A stretch of DNA of 64,000 nucleotides. Source: Gyromitra esculenta. Taxonomy: Eukaryota > Ascomycota > Pezizomycetes > Pezizales > Discinaceae. The notes beneath the pieces are model-generated. The model searched no databases, was not told the DNA's origin, and worked only from the letters and a program-made list of their open reading frames with translations. The stretch lies in contig JBCAML010000005.1 in the NCBI GenBank assembly GCA_038503075.1, forward strand, positions 1,860,001 through 1,924,000. Direction: 5' to 3'. Both the position numbers and the translations under genes were made by a program. Within the stretch, counting starts at the first letter, position 1; the number at the start of each line of letters is the position of its first letter. Shown here one piece after another: positions 35,701 to 45,964 of this stretch.

Positions 35701-38027
35701 TTGTAGCTAGAACAAAGCGGTCGCTATATTTACCCCACGTGATCACTCCAAGCTTAAGTTTTGCTATCACTCGCTTGGCCTGCACAGCTGGAGAAAATCA
35801 AGAAACAAAACTGAGAGGTTAGCCATTGGTTGATTCTTTTGTGATATTAGCTGTATCTCTCTATTCTTATATCATCGACTGTCTTTCCTTCGCCTATAAT
35901 ACTAGATTCTCCAAGCTAATAGGTAATATCAATACAGAAGCTCTAGTTGCGTGGCAATCGTTGATGCTCGAACGACCTGAAAAGCCACGAGTTGCATCGA
36001 CTCCTCCGGATAAAACTGAAGGTTCAGCTAGATTTCCATGGGCTTATCTGCTGAATGCAGTAATACTCAAGAGAGAAAGCCAAGAGCTGAAAAAATTTTC
36101 ACCTACGAATCCCTGTAGAAGAGAAAGCCACAGTTCTATGTCTGCATGTTTGCATAGATACTGCATCTTGCCGCCAAAAAATCTCTGCAGATCTGGAGAG
36201 TGACTATGTGGAGCAAAGCGAACTTTCAAGATCAAAAAATCGTGATTTGTACCGAAGCTGAATATTGCTATTCAGCATTTGAACAACGCACAGTTATCTA
36301 GGTGCCGTGCCTTGTGTTCCCCGCTGTAACGCAATTGCAGTGCTACCTAGGGATAGACAGCTTACCGGGTCCTAGGCCCCAGAACCCCAAACTTAAGTCT
36401 AGGTCAACCTTGCTTATATCGTTTATGGTATTCCCGGCATTTTAGTATTACGATTACCAGGACAGGGAAGTGGGACTTTGATTAATACGCCTCCAAACTA
36501 ACAGATTTCAATCGGATGGGGCAAAAAATAAAAATTCACAAGCCTCGGTCAGAGAGGTGCAGATATCTCTCGCGAGCCGAAGAAAGAGAAAGCCAAGGTA
36601 TGGCGACATAGGGTTGGAAACAATTTCCGGTCGACTCTTGATGGCTTTTATCGCTATCGCTATATCCTCATGGTTGGGTTAGGATCTTTTTTGCAAGACG
36701 CAGATAGTGGTGAAGTTCATAGCAAGTGCAGCTTATAGTAAACTAAGATCAGTGTTAGGCTGGTGCTTGGCTATGACATTCCTCCATCATATTTCGTGCC
36801 AATACTTGGATTAATTGCGTTATAGTTGTATGACGAAATACGGTACGGACTCCATTGATAGTACCGTATTCTTAGATTTACGATTTGCTTGTATCAGGCT
36901 TCTTATTCTTGTGTCTCATGCAAACTGTATGAGTGTCCGAATTATATTCCAGGGTGAGAAATGCAACTTCCACCACGTCACCCTAGTATCAGTAAAAACA
37001 GGGCCCTGTGTATATCCATCTCATAGATTCACTCTTGAATAAAAGAGGATTGTTGAGGAAAAATACCAAGTTGGTTGCGCAATTAGAGGTCGACTTAAGG
37101 TTAGAGAAATAGCGCGAGTTTTTAACGTCGTCACCAGGTTAACCACCTGTCAAAGACACAACAATATTGGAGTTGAGGATTCAAGATCGTGGTGGCTTGG
37201 TTCGTCACAGTCCGTATTGTCGTCTTTGTCCTTGATGATGTAACCATTCTTGAGATCTTATGGAGTCTTGAGCCGCCTCCCTTGAACACATATAAATCAT
37301 CCACTATCACTCGCTATAACTATACTTGAAGAATTTTGTTGAAGATACATACCATTCATCTGCAGATTATTTCGTCTGTCTTCCATTGGGTTTTGGATCA
37401 AAGACGTAGTTGCATATTGAGGCTGGTTCGTACCGAAGCTAATAGGTTTATGGCGATTATATGAAACTCAAATGCCTGGAATTGAAGTCTTTTCTCTTAG
37501 CTAAACAACCGTATATAGAGTTTCCATCGATTGATCCTCTTCTTCTGGTTCGTGATCGTGATTGCAGCTTGTTGCTTTGTGGGAGTTGGGAGAGGTGCTT
37601 GATGTATATGCACCCTCTGTGCTTTCTGCTATTCCTAATATCTCTTTGTTTGGTAGATATAAGTATCTACTAATCCTAGCTCCCGGACAGGTATCTATCG
37701 CGAATCTGATTCATATCTTAGGTGTTGAAGATAATGGAACTCGAGAAGAAAAGTCTTATAGTGATTTTCTATTTTTTTGTTGTTGCCTGGTTCGATAATG
37801 TACGTTTTACCAATTTTAATTTTACTACTTGTCGATGTCCTGAGCTACTACAAGTTGGCAGGTACCTGTCGCCAATTCGACTCTAACACAATAGCCATAT
37901 TTTTTTTAAAGTAGTTTGTATCTGTATTATTTTTGATAATTCCTAACGTTTAAGGAATCGTTAAAGCCCCTCCTCCTCATACTCGTAATCATTTGTTTTG
38001 TAAATCCCCGTGCCCTAGGTCTTGTTT
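32757..38027. other. Gene-poor stretch
   Basis: No gene supported over 5.3 kb. The first bases hold the GH92 promoter. Open frames at about 33000-34250 and 35570-36235 show no family motifs. A 10-bp perfect-stem hairpin sits at 36837-36870 (AATACGGTAC ... GTACCGTATT). At about 37069-37140 a frame reads IRGRLKVREIARVF, which resembles a transposase helix-turn-helix, but it is too short to call. The final 150 bases hold the 3' flank of the arabinanase gene. Confidence 0.5.
36837..36870. repeat. Short perfect hairpin
   Basis: Ten-base arms AATACGGTAC and GTACCGTATT separated by 14 bases, in otherwise featureless DNA. It may be the remnant of a small inverted-repeat element. Confidence 0.5.
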
Positions 38028-39503
38028 TCATACCACATACGGCCACCCCTGAGAGTATTTAATCACATTCCACCCTAAGTACTTATCCTCGTCGATGTAA
38101 CTGATTCTCGTATCGACTGTGACGCCTCGGAATTAGTATTAAATGTCTGCTCTAACTTAGATCAGGAGGCCGATACATACCATAGTGATAATACAAGATA
38201 TCCTTATCACCGTCATCTAAAACACCCTGCCCACCAGGACCATAAAGCCATCCGTGGCTACCAAGAATAACATCGCCACCCCCATTTACGAGATCGGTGC
38301 CGTTGCGGTCTAGAAAGGGTCCGCTGATGGATTTCGAACGACCTACTTTGATTTTATACCTGTTTATTGAAAGCTATCAGTATCGCTTGACTGTTGCCTA
38401 CAAAAACAAAGCCGGTAACAGTGAAATATGACATACTCTTTCCCGGCTGCAGGCATCGATGCATTATACCCACAGCAAATACCATGACTGACGTAAAGAT
38501 AGTAGTAACCAGTCTCCTTTGCATAGTGGACAAATGGGCCTTCAACTGGGTTCGGCGACACCGGATCATATGCAATATGCACTGGCGCTGGCCCGTTTGC
38601 CGCTGGTGCATCCAGGGCCTTGTTAAGTTTGAACTGCCAGATATTGGTCCAGAAAGACCCGTATGATAAATATGGTGTGCCGGTTTTAGCGTCAAATACG
38701 ACGTTGGGATCAATAGCATTGGTGATTGTCCATGGCTCTGTAGCATTTGGGTAATCGAGGATATTGTAGGAGCGGACTACTTCGCCATGGTCTGTCCAGG
38801 TTCCTGGTAGGAGTGTCTTGGAAGTTGCAAGGCCGATGGCGGAGTTCTGGGCGCCAAATGTTGAAACAGAGTAGTAGCAATGAAATTCATCTCCTACTTT
38901 GATCACGTCGGGGGCCTTTAAGGAGGTCAATTACAGAGAACTTAGAATTGGCCTAGTGATGGGCACGAGAAATCTCATGAGGTCTCGTAGTGTTGGATTT
39001 CGGTATAACCAATTACACCACAATCGAAACCCCAGAATATAACATCTTCGAGGCGTCTCATACCCATCGCTAGGCTAAAATCATGTGAGAGTATGTAACT
39101 TACCCAAATGTCATCCCGACCCGGCAAATCAATTACACTTTGCCCAGAATCAAGAACACTACCAAGATGTTTCCATGGCCCATTAAGCGTTGGTGATCTG
39201 GCTATTGTAGCGCGTAGATGCGTCCCGAATGAGTAATAATATTTCCCATGCTTTACGAGTGATGGGTCGTGTATATGTACTGTTCCCCAACCATCTGTGT
39301 CTCCAAAAACCTATACTGAGATTAGAATAAACCATATAACTAGACACGTTACTCAATGGTATCAGAATTAGTAGTACCTTTGATGGGAATGGCCACTTGG
39401 ATGGTGAAAACACATCACTGTTCCCTTGTGTAGGTACCCCAATGGTAACAGCAGCTAGACAAGCTATGGCCGTCAATTGCAGGTTCGAGACAGAAAACAT
39501 CAT
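38028..39503 (-). CDS. Endo-1,5-alpha-L-arabinanase, glycoside hydrolase family 43
   Basis: Secreted enzyme that cuts arabinan side chains of pectin. Minus-strand exons 39503-39378, 39310-39104, 38915-38437, 38359-38181, 38125-38028; 1089 nt, 362 residues, the normal size. Residues 1-22 are a signal peptide. The fold is a single five-bladed beta-propeller. The three GH43 carboxylates are visible: Asp57 in HIHDPS (base), Asp180 in NAIDPNV (pKa modulator) and Glu236 in NPVEGPF (acid). Introns are 67, 188, 77 and 55 nt. The long one, 38916-39103, contains a 115-bp MITE, and without it would be about 71 nt. The substrate complements that of the rhamnogalacturonan lyase at 3723-5947. Upstream lies a TATA box and several CreA-type hexamers, so carbon-catabolite control is likely. 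Confidence 0.93.
38956..39070. mobile_element. MITE inside an intron of the arabinanase gene
   Basis: A 115-bp element flanked by TA at 38954-38955 and 39071-39072. Its ends are inverted copies of GYGATGGGYAYGAGA, with three transitions between the arms and weaker similarity (CTC...AG) further in. It lies entirely within the 188-nt intron 2 (38916-39103). Removing the element and one TA leaves 71 nt, close to the other introns. Confidence 0.75.
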
Positions 39504-39580
39504 TTTATCTTTCGTATGGCCGAAGAGCTCAGGTTGAAGTGTCTCTTTTTGAAACCCACCAGGAAACGATCCTTAGAGAG

Positions 39581-39590
39581 ATTTATATAC
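39581..39590 (-). promoter_or_regulatory. TATA box of the arabinanase gene
   Basis: On the minus strand GTATATAAAT, about 78 bases upstream of the start codon at 39503. Confidence 0.55.
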
Positions 39591-39599
39591 CCCGGACTT

Positions 39600-39920
39600 C
39601 CCCACCAAACTATAAAGGAAATAAAAACCATCCTTGGCAATCCCCACAGAAAATACCATCTGTTGCCCGGTTTGCGGTGTTCATTCATCCGGGTTGGCGA
39701 GGAAGAATACAGCGGGAGAGCTCTTTTCTGGGGTACGTATGCGAGATAATCCGAGCTCTAATCCCCACGGAGAATCTCCATCATGTAGTAGGGGACTCTG
39801 AGATGAGGTACTGGGATGCAGATGGTAGGGATACCGTTCGGCTAAATAGGCAGGCACCAAAGCCAACCGAGGAGCCTCGTTTTGCGGGGTATCATGGTAC
39901 GTATGTGTACTATTCTGGGG
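39600..39920 (-). promoter_or_regulatory. Cluster of CreA-type sites upstream of the arabinanase gene
   Basis: Five hexamers fit the carbon-catabolite repressor consensus SYGGRG: GTGGGG on the minus strand at 39600-39605, 39642-39647 and 39763-39768, and CTGGGG on the plus strand at 39728-39733 and 39915-39920. About one would be expected by chance in this length. Glucose repression by a CreA/Mig1 homologue is inferred. Confidence 0.45.
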
Positions 39921-42238
39921 AACTCGAAGAGCTGAAACCTGGAAAATGAGGTCGTGGGGATAAAGTCCGCTGGGATAACCTTGGCAGCAAATCATTTGTC
40001 GGATAATTGCTGGTAATGCTGTATTTACAGCTGACCGCAGCTTTGCTTTGTACTTTTTGTGCCAGATGCTTATGGCCAACAAGGAGCTAGAGAGATAACG
40101 TATGCTATGCAATTTCAATTGATAGGGAGGTTTCTACTGATCGTGGAATTGATTAGAGATAAGATAATGACAAACACAGCCAATTATTGTTGCCGTTACA
40201 GCTACTTTAAGTAGTTTAGTCGACAATATAAGAGTCCGGGTTTAAATCTGAGTTATACAGTTCTAACTAAACTACTCCAATTCAGGTAATAGTTATAAAA
40301 AAAAGGCCCGGGGGAAGACTTCTCCGCGATCAAGCCAAGTCTAACCCCACAAACTGTAGCCTAATTACGAACGCCACCTCGGTGCCACCTCGGCCCGGCC
40401 ACATATCTAACTTAGTTGATTTCGGAATTCGGAACTCCCCGTTTACCCCGTTGCTATGCCCGGCTTCACCCTATCGTTCATGCCTTAATTCGGTAATATA
40501 TTAGCAGTAGTGCAGTTGTTCAACTGTATCTGCCCACGACCTAAGTGGGGCCTTCGGAGAGAGGGGGGTGGTTACGAAGCCTTATTCACTGTATGTGTCA
40601 AGCCGAGTATCACGAAACCAAAGGCAAATACACAAAGGCAAACTCAAAAGAGAGTCTATCTGGTATGAAAGGTGATGAGTTATTCAAAGGCTGTAGGCTA
40701 TGTTTATGTACCGTCTCAACAGTCCCATAAAATACTATTTTTTGACAGTAACGACGTCCTTACACCAATTGGATCAATGCTACACAAGAAACCCGAGGTA
40801 GTCCCGCCTCGATAGATATGTAGCTTACTTAGCAGCTTGATGTCTGTCCTTTAAACGAATAGAGAGACGTCTAGGTGTCACGTGCACACGTGACCTTTAT
40901 TTTACGTAACGCGTCAGGAACCATCAACTGAGATCTCGATACTACATGTACATTAGTTCTTGAAATCTTAGATACCAGCTTAAGCTTAGGGACCAATAAA
41001 CCCAGTGGCTGCACAAAAGCGAGAACGCCAACGGGGACTAGATGGAGTTGTAGATGGTTTAGTAAGGCGTCTCTGTGTCTCTAAATTACTTTTGTGCTAT
41101 TAGATCATTGACGTTATTATTGAGAGCGGTTACCCATGTAGATTTTGCTGTCTAGCTGTATTATTCGCTAAATTGATGAGATAGAATTACTTTTGGCGCT
41201 CGTCCTCCGAAACAGTATCACTGGCACGTGGAACACTAGGTTGAAAAACAATCATTGGCACCCATATGTCCAATCAAATATAAAGAAAAAAAATACTTAT
41301 TTCGCGCATTACACCTTACATCTTTTCCGGGTTAAACGTATGGTCTGAAGCTTCCCACAGGTCAGGTTACCAATACTTAATTTCTCTTGATTACTAAAAA
41401 CCAGTCATCGACAAAACTACGATATATTGGGGGGGAGGACAGGAGCAACTACCGGATTTCTGAAAGAAAAAAAATCCCCCAAAAAACCATCATTACTGGA
41501 TAGCCTTACATTCCGTCTTCTGTCTCGAGAGACGCTCTGAATCTTGGAACGGAAGCAGTGTAGATCTAAATACTTGTACCGCTTTCGATGGCACGTTTCC
41601 ATATTTTCGAAAAATATCCACTTAACTCTACAAGGATATATCGAAACATTATCAAGCGCTGACGTTTTTCTCGTGGATCGGATCTGGGGGCGATTTTTTT
41701 TTTTTTACTGGATTGGGTAAAAAGAAAGAGCAATATAGAGTAGTATATCTAGTTGATGATCTCAGATTGGGTGGGGCTGATCACTAACGCTTATATATAT
41801 ATATATATTTTAAATTACTTTGCTACTTTATGCAGAATCAAAAACCCATACAATACCATCTCCATCGTCTATACCAAAAGAGGGTTCAAACGGATGTTTT
41901 CTCTCCAATCAGGAGCAATGAAACACACTCCCCCCCTCCCCAAAAAAAAAAAACTATTGACGGCCCGGTAAAAATAATCTCAAAGTACCTACATAACTTC
42001 TTTTCTGTCATTTACGCACGTGTCATAATCCCAACCCTCCCCAGCCCAACTCTTCCTCGGTAGTTCACCCCATCCCTCTTCTTGCCCTGCCCTCCCCAAA
42101 GGAGCCAGCGCCGAGAACAGCCCCAGATCGAGAAAATCTTTGAAACAAGATCGATATATTGATAAAGCATTCACCCTCTATAGGCTCCGGCTAAAATACC
42201 TGCATGAGGTGTGAATTTAGGGAGAAGGAGGGTGGTGT

Positions 42239-42266
42239 GTGGATGTGGATGTGGATGTGGATGTGG
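42239..42266. repeat. GTGGAT minisatellite
   Basis: About 4.7 perfect head-to-tail copies of the hexamer GTGGAT. Confidence 0.9.
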
Positions 42267-42337
42267 GAACAACGTTCCGATCGAGGTGAGATCGAGATTT
42301 AAGATGCGTCACTGAGTGCCTTCATGCTCACTTGGTC

Positions 42338-42361
42338 GTTGAATCGTTGAATCGTTGAATC
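42338..42361. repeat. GTTGAATC tandem repeat
   Basis: Three perfect head-to-tail copies of the octamer GTTGAATC. Confidence 0.9.
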
Positions 42362-43598
42362 GCTGTCCTAAATTAAATCCTAGGTAACTGACATGTCGCG
42401 TTTCCGAACACCTCCCACCCCACCCCCCCCGGCGCGCGCACGCCCCACTACGAGCACACGAGCACCAGAGCCGCCGCCTTAGAAAACCCCCCCCCACAAC
42501 TATACCTATACCGGTTTATTTTTTTTTCCATCATCTGTTTCGTTTCAAATTCCCACTCCTCACAAAGTGAGGTTATCAAGATCGAAGATCCTCGTTATCG
42601 CTCGCGACTTATTCCGGCTTTTTTTTGGCTTTTCTTTCGGGCATGGAAAGGCCTAGGTCTGACCTGACCTGACCTGACATGTGTGAGATGAGAATAGTAC
42701 CAGGAATATACCAGTAGATTAGAGTAGCGAGACAACCAATCCAAACCAATCCAAGAAGATCCAATATATCGTATTCCTGGTTCCGGGGGGGAGAGGCTAG
42801 GCTGTAAGCTGACTAACATTGCCTTCCAAATGCACGATAACCCTGACCCTAGTATCAGATGGGGGAAAGGAAAAAAATATCTCATCTGCCATGTATGTCC
42901 GCCGATGAAACCGTGGCCGCTCCGCCGAAAAGTAAATTTGTGCCGGGGGGGGGTTCGAGAATCGTAAAAGTTGCAAAATCGGACTTTGTTGCGTGTTCAT
43001 CTGGGGGGCTTTTCCCATACGCTAAGCAGTATCGCGCTCTGCGAGAACGGGCTACTGGACAAGAGGTGCGTCGGGCAGAGGGGATAAGCAGCCATGAAAG
43101 CTAGCAAGTGCGAGAGCCTCGAACATTCCGAATGTCTAAGGATGTCCGATCAAATGGCGCAACACTGTTATCGCTAACCCCCCTCACTCGTCGGAGAGAT
43201 TAGAATCTCCATTTTCACAAAAAACACCTCTCAGTGCTAAGAAAGTAACCCAAAAATAAAATCATGGTGTAGTGATTGAATTTATCGATTGCTTCGATAG
43301 CTGCCAGTCTACTCATACACAATAGTCATTCACTCCGTACAGCCTGATGCCAGTTCATAACAACTCCTCGAGCCAAACCCCAGGACCCGAAGCTCATCGC
43401 AGGAAGTGACAGAAATAATAATAATAATAACCTCTCATCAAATATGTAGAACGGACTCCGGTAATAAAGAACGCAAACCCATAATGAACCCCATACCCAA
43501 ACAAGTAAAAAACAATAAAAACACAAACTCCAATGATGATATGCCCCACGACCCCAACAAAGAAAACCCTTATCCAAAACCCAAGTTCGCGAAGCCAA

Positions 43599-45964
43599 CT
43601 AGTTTGTTGTTTCTAGATCTTTCCCTTTGATGGTGCTCACGAACGCTCTCGTAACGAATGCGTGCCAGATCTTGTCCTTCTTCAATATCTCGTGTTGCTT
43701 CCCGTGCTTCGTCTTCTTCTTCTTCAAGGCCTCAAGATCTTCACCTTCTACCTCAGCTTCCCACTCCTCATCTTGACCGTCCTCACTTAGCCTCGCTGCC
43801 CCGTTCCTGTCCCGCTTGCTGTCTCGTAGGGTGGCATCAACGATCTCGCCGGCAAGTTTCAGGTAGCTTCTGACTGTCATATCTCTTAGGCTGTAGACCT
43901 TGTCGGTTCTCGTGTTGTACTCGACCTCGAATCTGAACTCCTGATCCTCAGAGACATCTCTCAGCTCGAGATGGCTTTGTGGAGCATCATCCTCTGGGTT
44001 TCCAGGCTTTCGTCCATTGATTCTGGTCATGTTCGCATAGTACTGGGTATATCCCAACCACGAAAATGGTTGCATGGAATAAGCTGGGCCTGGTGGCGAG
44101 GTCTTGGAAGGAGGGAGTGGTAGGGTTGGGTCTCTTGGCTTCTTCTCCTTCTCGGCTTCGAATTCTTCGTCTTCGACGGATTCAGTGCGAGCGACTGGTC
44201 TTAGATTAATTCCATCATCCCCACCAGATAAACCTGTAGTGTTGTACTCGACTACTCTCAAAGTTGGAAAGTAGTTTGGAACGACACTGGGCCCAACAAG
44301 CGAGAGGACATATCGTTCGCCCCATTTTCCGCCGATCTTTTTCGAATACTTCTGAGCTTCCTGCTCGTTCACCTCTCCGTCGACACTGGCTAGATTAACA
44401 GGGGTGGGGAGGTATGAAAATGCCTCTCTGAGTGAGTGGAGATAAGTCTCAGCGTTCGATGCGGTGAAATGCGGGTTCTCCTCGTCAAATTGCTTGACTT
44501 CGTCCTCTCTTTCGGGATATGCCATTTCGCAGCTAGGGTGACCTGCAGAGCACGATACAGTTGCCTTCTTTCCAGGCTTCTTCGGCCTTCTGACGTCGTC
44601 TTCGCGTGGTGGCTTGAGTTCCTCGGTGTCGTGAAGCAGGAAGTGATCCAAGTTCATGTGACCGTAAATAGAACCAACAATGACGTCACGGTACAGTTGC
44701 GACCAGAGGACATACTTTTTCCAACATCTGTGAATGGTGTTAGAAACCTGGTTGTATCACTTGAGATCGTGTCCTGAATATGCTTACGTTTCATCCCAGC
44801 TTTGCTTAGTACTGGTCCAAGCTGGTGGGACATGTCCAATCAAGATAGCCTTCATCCCGATATCTCGCATCAGCGCCAGTTGAATTTTCAGCCATTCCAT
44901 TTGCTCGTAGCCCGCCTCGCCTTTAATGTCGCATCCATCAACTGCCGCATTGGAACCAAAAAAGTAGCTGAAACCCTGATGTTAGCCAAAAGAACACTAC
45001 AAGAAGGAGCGACTAAGCGTACATTGTGTTGAGAGATATTACTGAGAGACCGCCTTGACTGTTCAATCCCATCTTGCCGTTGGTTCCTGGGACGACTTGT
45101 GTCCAAAAGTATGCACCCTTGTCAAAGACGTGATATTGGTCTTGGGGAATATACCTCCGCCAGATATCCGAGTACTCTCTGGTGACCCTGTTGGGTCCGG
45201 CAGTCATGATGTTGTGCGGGAAGATGTCGTTGTTTCCGAGCGTCGGGACAACCGGGACAATCAGGTCGTTTGTCGGATCATCATCACCAAGATTGTCGGG
45301 CTTTCCGAAAACGGCAAACATCTTGTCGGAGATCCGACGGTTCAGTTCGAGGATTTGAATTTCCGATCGAGGAATGTTCGCATCGTTGTCGTGTCTTGCC
45401 GAGTCACCGGTCCAGATTACAAAGTCGACCTCCTGTGATAAAACTGTCAGTCTCAATTTTATTTTTTTTGCGACTCTTCGAGTGCCGCGCAATTTAGAAT
45501 CAGGCGTACGTCTTTCAAATTCTCTTCGATCCATCTGAACGTCTCATTCACCAGTGTGAATGGCGTATCACAATCCGATGTCTCGGCGCCAAGGACCGCG
45601 GCATTTCCCGAACCGCGGTGACAACGCTGCCCAGTGTCCGAACCAGCAACGTAGAACGGGTCCGGATGGACATCTATCACCAAGTCGCAAACGTCTTAGC
45701 TTAGTCCAAACTACTAGAGCGAGAAAACTGAAGAGTTTTTTTTTCCGCGCAAGGAGGCCTACCAGAAATGTGGAGGAATCTCCCTTTCAGCTTTTTGGGC
45801 GCCTCTTCTTGCAGGTTCGTCTGATGATCTCTGTGCAGCGAATCTTCGACGGGCACCGGCAGGAGAGGCTGCTGATTGTAGACGGGGGAGGATTTCGCTG
45901 AAGGAGCTAGCAAGCCGACCGCGAGGACGGTGGCAGCAGCGGTAGCGGTGGAGAAAAACCTCAT
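43599..45964 (-). CDS. PPN1: Endopolyphosphatase (calcineurin-like phosphoesterase)
   Basis: Cuts long inorganic polyphosphate chains inside the vacuole (family of yeast Ppn1). Minus-strand exons 45964-45763, 45673-45510, 45432-45023, 44967-44788, 44727-43599; 2085 nt, 694 residues; introns 55-89 nt, phases agree. The N-terminus is a hydrophobic signal or anchor (MRFFSTATAAATVLAVGLLA). The two-metal phosphoesterase motifs appear in order: SDVHPDP (Asp68, His70), GDSARHD (Asp132, His136), GNND (about 188-191), GHVPP, and GHMNLDHF. The catalytic domain is followed by a long family-specific C-terminal region that includes SMQPFSWLGYTQYY and an acidic/basic tail with EALKKKKTKHGKQHEILKKDKIWHAFVTRAF. 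The first intron acceptor was chosen as the AG before ATGTCCATCC because it rebuilds the conserved FLHISDVHPDP. The gene appears complete and unbroken. Confidence 0.94.

Larger units (their letters stand above)
39504..43598. other. Intergenic stretch, gene-poor
   Basis: Arabinanase promoter in the first 450 bases, then no convincing gene. A pair of facing GTCACGTG/CACGTGAC E-box sites lies at 40877-40894 and TACATGTA at 40943. Simple repeats are seen at 41794-41811 (TA), 42239-42266 and 42338-42361. The right end is the 3' flank of the endopolyphosphatase gene. Confidence 0.5.

Noticed and set aside
37069..37210. Frame with IRGRLKVREIARVF resembling a transposase DNA-binding motif
   Set aside because: Only about 20 suggestive residues and no start, catalytic region or inverted ends.
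39539..39949. 136-residue plus-strand frame
   Set aside because: It covers the TATA box and promoter of the divergent arabinanase gene and has no protein-like conservation.
42940..42965. GGGTTCGAGAATC resembling a tRNA T-arm or internal B box
   Set aside because: No matching A box or cloverleaf stems in the surrounding 80 bases.
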